From Chloroflexota bacterium (GTDB lineage Bacteria > Chloroflexota > Limnocylindria > Limnocylindrales > CSP1-4), in contig JAJYGO010000339.1 of NCBI GenBank assembly GCA_021785115.1, positions 1 through 9,099 of the forward strand: DNA of 9,099 nt, given 5' to 3'. Position numbers and translations under genes: made by a program. Positions within the stretch are counted from its first letter, which is position 1; each line of letters opens with the position of its first letter. Of the stretch, positions 1-4,794 are shown in pieces. The notes beneath the pieces are model-generated. The model was given only the letters and a program-made list of their open reading frames with translations, searched no databases and had not been told where the DNA came from.

Positions 1-678
1 CTGGGTAGGACGCCGGATCGCCGCGTCGCGAGGCACGCGCCCGTTGCGCGTCGGCGCAGCGCTCTCCCGGCGGCCGTTCGCCACGGGCGTGGCGAGCGCG
101 CCGGCGACCGCGCGACTCCCCACCACGACGGGGCTCAGCAGGCCGCGGATCGTGAGGTTCAGCAGCAGCGCGATCCCGGCCAGCAGCAACCCCAGCAGCA
201 CCACGAACGCGCCGGGAGGACTGAGCAGCGCGGAGAGGCCGCCCGACAGCTCGGAGCCGAGCCAGCCCCCGCCGTCGGCGAGCGCGGTCCCGGAGGTCCC
301 GTGTCCCCAGACCAGGTGGAAGAGCCCGATCCCGCCCAGGAACGCCACCAGGGCGCCGAGCGCCGAGACGCCCCAGCCCGTGCCCGCGCTCGGCGCGCGC
401 TCCACGAACGCGCCGGCCACCAGGAGCAGGATCGGGAGCAGCCACGCGCCCTGCCCGAAGGACGGGCGGAGCAGCTCGTTGACGTACCGGTTCAGGATCC
501 CCTGCCCCGGCAGGAAGAGGGCGATCAGGGTGACGGCCCCGGCCACCAGCAGCACGATGCCCACCAGCGTCCGCGTGAGCTCCGGCGAGAGGCGCAGGTC
601 GATCGACGGGCCCCTCGACCGGCGGCGGGTCGTGCGCGCGCGGGTGCGCGTGGCGGGTGCGCGTCGGCGGGTCGCCAC
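1..678 (-). CDS. ftsK: DNA translocase FtsK/SpoIIIE, N-terminal membrane domain (partial, C-terminus beyond left edge)
   Basis: Only the first 226 codons are in the window and the frame stays open to base 1. The protein starts with a very basic cytoplasmic tail (Arg-rich, residues 4-22). Four hydrophobic segments follow at about residues 36-56, 78-92, 103-124 and 157-175, and then a Pro/Arg-rich linker begins. This is the layout of the FtsK N-terminal four-helix membrane anchor, and position directly after rnj is a common setting for ftsK. The family forms a septal hexameric pump that moves chromosome ends into daughter cells, but the motor and gamma domains are not in the window. The GTG start (678-676) directly abuts the rnj stop codon (681-679). 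A GGAGG lies 5 nt upstream inside the rnj 3' end, so translation is probably coupled. The assignment rests on topology and context, so another four-helix membrane protein is possible but less likely. Confidence 0.8.
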   Translation of the reverse strand, partial: MATRRRAPATRTRARTTRRRSRGPSIDLRLSPELTRTLVGIVLLVAGAVTLIALFLPGQGILNRYVNELLRPSFGQGAWLLPILLLVAGAFVERAPSAGTGWGVSALGALVAFLGGIGLFHLVWGHGTSGTALADGGGWLGSELSGGLSALLSPPGAFVVLLGLLLAGIALLLNLTIRGLLSPVVVGSRAVAGALATPVANGRRESAAPTRNGRVPRDAAIRRPTQ

Positions 679-2460
679 CTAGACCTCCACCACCACCGGG
701 AAGACCATCGGCCGGCGCTTGGTCTGCTCGTACAGGAAGCGGGAGAGGCCGTCCTTGATCTGACTCTTGAGCAGGGCCACCTCGCTGGTGTGCTCCTCCG
801 GCCGGGCGATGGCGTGCAGCACGCGCTGGGCCGCGGCGCCGATGACCGGATCGGCCAGGTCGTCCACGAAGCCCCGCGTGACGATCTCCGGCTCGCCGAT
901 GACGCGCCCCGTCTGCTTGTCCACCGTGACGACCACCAGGAACATGCCGTCGCTGGCGAGGGCGCGGCGGTCGCGCAGGACCACGTCCCCCACCTCGCCC
1001 ACGGAGAGCCCATCCACGAAGACGTAGCCGGAGCTCACGGGCTGGCCGCGCCGCGCCGTGCCGTCCGCGCGGAACTCGACGGGCTGACCGTTCTCCACGA
1101 TGAAGATGTTCTCCGGCGCCACCCCGACCTCGCTGGCGAGGCGTCCGTGCTGGACCAGCATCCGGAACTCGCCGTGCATCGGGATGAAGTACTTCGGGCG
1201 GGTCAGGTTGAGCATGAGCTTGAGCTCTTCCTGGCTGGCGTGCCCCGAGACATGGGCATGCCGGATGGCGTGGTAGATGACGTTGGCGCCCTGCTTGAAG
1301 AGGTTGTCGATGGTGCGCGCCACGTACTCCTCGTTGCCGGGGATCGGGCTCGCGCTGACGATGACCGTGTCCCCCGGCTCCACCTCCACCCAGCGGTGGT
1401 CGCGGTTCGCCATCCGGGCGAGCCCGGCCATCGGCTCCCCCTGCGCGCCGGTGGTGGCGATCACCAGGCGGTCCACCGGTGTGTTCCGGATCTGGTCCTT
1501 CGCGATGAGCTGGCCGGCCGGGTAGTTCAGATAGCCCAGGTCCGTCGCGATCCGGACGTTCTGCTCCATGCTCCGCCCGACCACCGCGACCTTGCGCTCG
1601 AACGAACCCGCGGCGTCGAAGACCTGCTGGACGCGGGCGATGTTGCTCGCGAAGGTGGCCACGATGACCCGGCCGTCGAGCGGCTCGATGATCTCGCGGA
1701 ACGCCTCCCCGACCGTCCGCTCCGACGGCGTGTACCCGGGGTTCTCGGCGCGCGTCGAGTCCGAGAGCAGGCAGAGGACGCCCTCCGTGCCGACCTGCGC
1801 AAGGGCCGCGAAGTCGGAGAGCTTGCCGTCCACGGGCGTGTGGTCGAACTTGAAGTCGCCCGTGTGCACCACGATCCCGACCGGGGTCCGGATGATCAGG
1901 CCCATCGCGTCCGGGATGGAGTGTCCGATGCGGAACGCGCTCACGCTGAACGGTCCGACCGTCACGGTCTCGCCGGCGTCGAGTGCCAGCATCGGGTTGT
2001 TGGTCAGCCGGTGCTCCTTGACCTTCCCCGAGAGCAGGCCGCGGGCGAGCGTGGAGGCGTAGATCGGGACGCCCGGGAAGTCCGGCAGGACGTAGGGCAG
2101 GCCGCCCACGTGGTCCTCGTGCGCGTGCGTGATGATGAAGGCCCGGACGGCCTCCCGCCGCTCCCGCAGGTACGTGACGTCGGGGACCACGAGGTCGATC
2201 CCGAACATCTCCTCGTCGGGGAACATGAGGCCGCAGTCGACGACGATGATGTCGTCGCCGTACTCGAACACGTACATGTTCTTGCCGATCTCGCCCACGC
2301 CGCCGAGCGGGATGATGCGCAGAGGCGTCCCCTCGCCCGAGCGGAGCCGCTCCGGGCGTGCTGCCGATTCGCTCGGCTTCGGCGCGGGGCCCGCGCCGGG
2401 GCTGGTGGGAGCGGCCACCGACGGCGGCGTCGCCGGTCGGCGGGCGGTTCGTGCTGGCAT
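679..2460 (-). CDS. rnj: Ribonuclease J
   Basis: This is a 593-residue metallo-beta-lactamase/beta-CASP ribonuclease. Family members act as 5'-3' exonucleases and endonucleases in mRNA turnover and rRNA maturation. The zinc-binding motif THAHEDH lies at residues 111-117 (H112, H114, D116, H117). H180 (in GHSIPDA) and D202 (in HTGDFKFD) complete the metal site. The beta-CASP region follows at roughly 225-365, then the HVSGHA phosphate-pocket motif at 403-408 and H429 in PMHGE. The C-terminal domain runs from about 450 to the end. The catalytic core begins near residue 47. The first 45 residues are an Ala/Pro/Thr-rich, probably disordered extension. The ATG overlaps the upstream UDG stop by one base (TGATG) and I see no good Shine-Dalgarno, which suggests termination-reinitiation coupling. 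A GTG at codon 15 is an alternative start. No catalytic residue is missing, and length is normal for the family once the tail is discounted. Confidence 0.97.
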   Translation of the reverse strand: MPARTARRPATPPSVAAPTSPGAGPAPKPSESAARPERLRSGEGTPLRIIPLGGVGEIGKNMYVFEYGDDIIVVDCGLMFPDEEMFGIDLVVPDVTYLRERREAVRAFIITHAHEDHVGGLPYVLPDFPGVPIYASTLARGLLSGKVKEHRLTNNPMLALDAGETVTVGPFSVSAFRIGHSIPDAMGLIIRTPVGIVVHTGDFKFDHTPVDGKLSDFAALAQVGTEGVLCLLSDSTRAENPGYTPSERTVGEAFREIIEPLDGRVIVATFASNIARVQQVFDAAGSFERKVAVVGRSMEQNVRIATDLGYLNYPAGQLIAKDQIRNTPVDRLVIATTGAQGEPMAGLARMANRDHRWVEVEPGDTVIVSASPIPGNEEYVARTIDNLFKQGANVIYHAIRHAHVSGHASQEELKLMLNLTRPKYFIPMHGEFRMLVQHGRLASEVGVAPENIFIVENGQPVEFRADGTARRGQPVSSGYVFVDGLSVGEVGDVVLRDRRALASDGMFLVVVTVDKQTGRVIGEPEIVTRGFVDDLADPVIGAAAQRVLHAIARPEEHTSEVALLKSQIKDGLSRFLYEQTKRRPMVFPVVVEV

Positions 2461-3437
2461 CAGAAGAGTGTCATCTGGTCGGTCTGTCCCCCGTCCTGGG
2501 TCGGGTCCGCGACGGACGGCGCGGGCCGCGAGAGATCCTGGAGTGCCTGGTCGACGGCATCCCGGTCGACGTCGGGCGCGGAGAGCCCGGTCGCGGCCGC
2601 ATCGGGTGCAGCGGGAGCTGGCGCGATCGGCGTCGCGGCAGCTGGCATGATCGGCGTCGCGGCCGCAACCTCCGACGACTCTCCGGGCGCCGTGGTGTCC
2701 GCCGGGCCCGCCGGTGCGGCGAGCTGACCGGCCGTGCCCACGTCACGGAGCCGGTCGTCGTCCGTCCCGGCATCCCCGGCCCTGGCCGCGGCTCCGACGG
2801 TCGGCGAGTCCTCCCCGTCCCCCCTTCCCGCGAGCGACGCCGAGCGCGCGACGCGCGCGTCGATCAGGACCTGCGGCAGGTTGGCCATGTCGGCGACGAG
2901 CGTCTCCCTGAGGGCGGCCTGCCTGAAGGCCGCGGCTGGATGGTACATCGCGTAGGCGACCGCGGACGGGGCTCCAGTGCCCGGATCGACCGGCCTGACG
3001 GTGCCGTGAGCCGAGGAGATCCTCGCCCCCGGCATGAACGTGCCGAGCGAGAAGCGCCCCAGCGTCACGATCACGGCCGGGTCGAGGAGCGCGAGCTGGC
3101 GACGCAGGTAGCCGGCGCACGCCGCGATCTCGTCCGGCTCCGGGTCGCGGTTGCCGGGCGGGCGGCACTTGACGACGTTTGTGATGAAGACCTCGTCGCG
3201 ACGCCAGCCGAGCAGACCGAGCAGCTCCTCCAGCAGACCGCCGGCCGCCCCCACGAAGGGGCGGCCCTGCTGGTCCTCGTTCTGGCCCGGTCCCTCGCCG
3301 ACGAAGACCACCTCCGTGTCCGGGTGCCCCTCGCCGGGGACCGCGTGGGTCCGACCGCGGTGCAGACGGCAGGCGGTGCAGGCGCGGACCTCCGCGGCGA
3401 TCTCCTCGAGCGCCGCCGCCCGCTCCCCCGGGGTCAC
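2460..3437 (-). CDS. Family-4 uracil-DNA glycosylase with long disordered C-terminal tail
   Basis: This is a 325-residue base-excision-repair enzyme that removes uracil from DNA. The catalytic domain fills residues 1 to about 195. It has the four cysteines of the family-4 [4Fe-4S] cluster (C20, C23, C91, C107). Motif 1 is GEGPGQNED at 47-55, continuing to GRPFVG at 58-63. Motif 2 is HPAAAFR at 166-172. Residues from about 196 onward are low-complexity Ala/Pro/Thr/Asp sequence absent from minimal family-4 enzymes. They include a tandem AAATPIMP/AAATPIAP repeat and finish exactly with QMTLF (321-325), which resembles a beta-clamp binding motif. The start is GTG. It is the first possible start after the in-frame TGA that also ends asd, so no longer reading is possible, although the Shine-Dalgarno is weak. 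The gene sits 51 bp after asd and overlaps rnj by one base. Family is confident; the tail's function is inferred. Confidence 0.95.
   Translation of the reverse strand: MTPGERAAALEEIAAEVRACTACRLHRGRTHAVPGEGHPDTEVVFVGEGPGQNEDQQGRPFVGAAGGLLEELLGLLGWRRDEVFITNVVKCRPPGNRDPEPDEIAACAGYLRRQLALLDPAVIVTLGRFSLGTFMPGARISSAHGTVRPVDPGTGAPSAVAYAMYHPAAAFRQAALRETLVADMANLPQVLIDARVARSASLAGRGDGEDSPTVGAAARAGDAGTDDDRLRDVGTAGQLAAPAGPADTTAPGESSEVAAATPIMPAAATPIAPAPAAPDAAATGLSAPDVDRDAVDQALQDLSRPAPSVADPTQDGGQTDQMTLF
2617..2664 (-). repeat. Two-copy 24-bp tandem repeat inside the UDG tail
   Basis: Bases 2617-2640 and 2641-2664 are tandem 24-bp units that differ at three positions, with a shared 15-bp core (GATCGGCGTCGCGGC on the plus strand). 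In frame they encode two copies of the eight-residue unit AAATPIMP/AAATPIAP. This is a small in-frame duplication in a low-complexity linker. Confidence 0.8.
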
Positions 3438-3467
3438 GCGGTCCCGCCGGCCGGGAGGCGCGCTCGA

Positions 3468-3486
3468 CGGCCGTCCGGCACGGCCG
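3468..3486 (-). other. Intercistronic hairpin between asd and the UDG gene
   Basis: The perfect inverted repeat CGGCCGT - CCGGC - ACGGCCG has 7-bp arms (3468-3474 and 3480-3486). It begins two bases after the asd stop codon. No T-run follows on the minus strand, so it is more likely an RNA stability or processing element, or a chance GC-rich fold, than a strong terminator. It lies within the 51-bp gap before the UDG start. Confidence 0.35.
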
Positions 3487-3488
3487 CC

Positions 3489-4565
3489 TCAGGCCCCCAC
3501 GGCGGCCGCCCGCCGGGACGCGGCCGCGAGCCACCCGCGGGCCACCAGGAGCTCCGCGATCTGGACCGCGTTGGTCGCGGCGCCCTTCCGCAGGTTGTCC
3601 GCCACCACCCAGAAGGCCAGGCCCCGTCCGTCCGCCATCGAGGCATCGGCGCGGATGCGGCCGACATAGACGTCATCGGTCCCCTCGGCGCTGGTGGCGA
3701 GGGGGTAGCGGTGCTCGTGCGGCTCGTCCACCACGACGACCCCGGGCGTCGCCGCGAAGAGCGCCCTGGCGCCCTCCGGCGTCAGCGGCTCCCGGGTCTC
3801 CACGTGCACCGCCTCCGAGTGCCCCACGAAGACCGGCACCCGGACGGCCGTGCAGGAGACCCGCAGGTCCGGCATGTGCAGGATCTTGCGGCTCTCGGTG
3901 ACGACCTTCCATTCCTCCCTGGTGTACCCGTTGTCCAGGAAGACGTCGATCTCGGGGAGGGCGTTGAACCCGATCGGATGGGGGTAGACGCGCGCCTCCT
4001 TGGGCGCGCCGGCGGCGTGCGCGCGGACCTGCGCCTCCAGCTCGTCCACGGCCTTCTCGCCGGTACCCGCGACTGCCTGGTAGGTGTCCACGATCACGCG
4101 CTCCAGTCCCACGGCGTCACGGAGGGCCTTGAAGAGCGGCATGAGCTGCATGGTCGAGCAGTTGGGGTTCGCCACGATCCCCTCGTGCGTCGCGGCGTCG
4201 CCGTCGTTCACCCCGGCCACCACCAGGGGGACCCCGGGCTCCATCCGCCACGCCGAGGAGTTGTCCACCACGGTGCAGCCCCGCCGGGCCGCCTCGGGCG
4301 CGAGCGCGCGGGAGACCGAGCCGCCAGCCGAGAAGAGCGCGACGTCCACCCCCTCGAACGCCTCGGGGGTCGCCTCGATCACCGGGTAGGTCCGGCCGTC
4401 CACGGCGAGGGTGGTGCCGGCGGACCGGGCCGAGGCCATGACCCGCAGCTCCCGGAACGGGAACGCGCGCTCGTGGAGGATGTGGATCATGGTCCGGCCG
4501 ACGAGCCCGGTCGCGCCGCAGACGGCGACGACGGGTCGAGGATCGGCGGGCTTCGTCTGGGGCAT
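3489..4565 (-). CDS. asd: Aspartate-semialdehyde dehydrogenase
   Basis: From the preferred ATG this is a 358-residue enzyme. It catalyses the NADPH-dependent reductive dephosphorylation of aspartyl phosphate to aspartate semialdehyde, the branch point to lysine/diaminopimelate, threonine and methionine. The Rossmann motif GATGLVG is at residues 17-23. The catalytic cysteine is C136 in NPNCSTMQ. The RVPVFVGHSE segment supplies R242 and the active-site base H249. Length is normal for the family. An in-frame GTG at 4619 would add 18 residues. I prefer the ATG at 4565 because a TATCAT -10 box (4607-4602) lies between the two and because homology starts just after the ATG (PVVAVCGATG). A GGAG lies 11 nt upstream of the ATG, a loose Shine-Dalgarno. 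The gene appears to lead an operon with UDG, rnj and ftsK. Confidence 0.96.
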   Translation of the reverse strand: MPQTKPADPRPVVAVCGATGLVGRTMIHILHERAFPFRELRVMASARSAGTTLAVDGRTYPVIEATPEAFEGVDVALFSAGGSVSRALAPEAARRGCTVVDNSSAWRMEPGVPLVVAGVNDGDAATHEGIVANPNCSTMQLMPLFKALRDAVGLERVIVDTYQAVAGTGEKAVDELEAQVRAHAAGAPKEARVYPHPIGFNALPEIDVFLDNGYTREEWKVVTESRKILHMPDLRVSCTAVRVPVFVGHSEAVHVETREPLTPEGARALFAATPGVVVVDEPHEHRYPLATSAEGTDDVYVGRIRADASMADGRGLAFWVVADNLRKGAATNAVQIAELLVARGWLAAASRRAAAVGA

Positions 4566-4601
4566 GGCGGTGCTGACTCCGTCTGGGTGGGCGATGGCCC
4601 G

Positions 4602-4607
4602 ATGATA
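4602..4607 (-). promoter_or_regulatory. Candidate -10 box of the asd operon
   Basis: On the minus strand TATCAT (4607-4602) matches the TATAAT consensus at five of six positions in an otherwise very GC-rich stretch. Transcription would begin near 4595 and give a leader of about 30 nt before the asd ATG. No convincing -35 hexamer lies 16-18 bp upstream, which would fit an activator-dependent promoter. Confidence 0.4.
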
Positions 4608-4612
4608 CCCCG

Positions 4613-4628
4613 CGGGCACCGGTGCCCG
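4613..4628. promoter_or_regulatory. Perfect 16-bp palindrome at the asd promoter (candidate operator)
   Basis: CGGGCACCGGTGCCCG is perfectly self-complementary over 16 bp with no loop, as expected for a homodimeric DNA-binding protein rather than an RNA hairpin. It lies 5 bp upstream of the TATCAT -10 box and so covers the spacer and -35 region of the presumed promoter. The cognate regulator is not in the window. Confidence 0.4.
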
Positions 4629-4643
4629 GCGAGCGGCGACCGA

Positions 4644-4703
4644 CTCGACCGGCCGGGCGGGCGGGAGACGCGTGCGGCCAGGGACAGGCTCGACCGGCCG
4701 GGC
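4644..4703. repeat. 15-bp direct repeat in the pnp-asd intergenic region
   Basis: CTCGACCGGCCGGGC occurs at 4644-4658 and again at 4689-4703, a 45-bp period. Both copies lie upstream of the asd promoter candidate. They could be paired protein-binding sites or a chance effect of the GC-rich sequence. Confidence 0.35.
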
Positions 4704-4723
4704 CGGCGTTGCCGGGGATGGAA

Positions 4724-4753
4724 CGAGACCGGGACCCTGCGGCCCCGGTCTCG
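4724..4753 (-). terminator. Candidate terminator hairpin downstream of pnp
   Basis: The inverted repeat CGAGACCGGG / CCCGGTCTCG has perfect 10-bp arms (4724-4733 and 4744-4753) around a 10-nt loop. It begins about 40 bp past the pnp stop. Only TTC follows on the minus strand, so it lacks a classical U-tract. It could terminate pnp transcripts or protect their 3' end. The symmetric stem would also fold in plus-strand RNA. Confidence 0.5.
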
Positions 4754-4770
4754 CTGGTTCGCGCTGGTCA

Positions 4771-4789
4771 CGGCCCGCCTGGCGGGCCG
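4771..4789 (-). other. Short hairpin directly after the pnp stop codon
   Basis: CGGCCCGC - CTG - GCGGGCCG is a perfect inverted repeat with 8-bp arms and a 3-nt loop, five bases after the pnp TGA (4797-4795). With the hairpin at 4724-4753 it forms a tandem pair of stem-loops at the pnp 3' end. No T-run follows. Confidence 0.4.
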
Positions 4790-4794
4790 CCAGG

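Noticed and set aside
301..2727. 808-codon open frame on the plus strand (also 2358-4850 and 4672-7374, 830 and 900 codons)
   Set aside because: These lie antisense to rnj, UDG, asd and pnp. Their translations are rich in Arg, Asp, His and Gly with no domain, as expected from the complementary strand of high-G+C genes.
4566..4619. GTG start at 4619 adding 18 residues to Asd
   Set aside because: The extension overlaps the likely -10 box and the palindrome. The ATG at 4565 gives the normal family length.
4566..4794. Lysine riboswitch or other metabolite riboswitch ahead of asd
   Set aside because: The likely leader is only about 30 nt and I see no riboswitch core. The gap holds only the hairpins, direct repeats and palindrome already listed.
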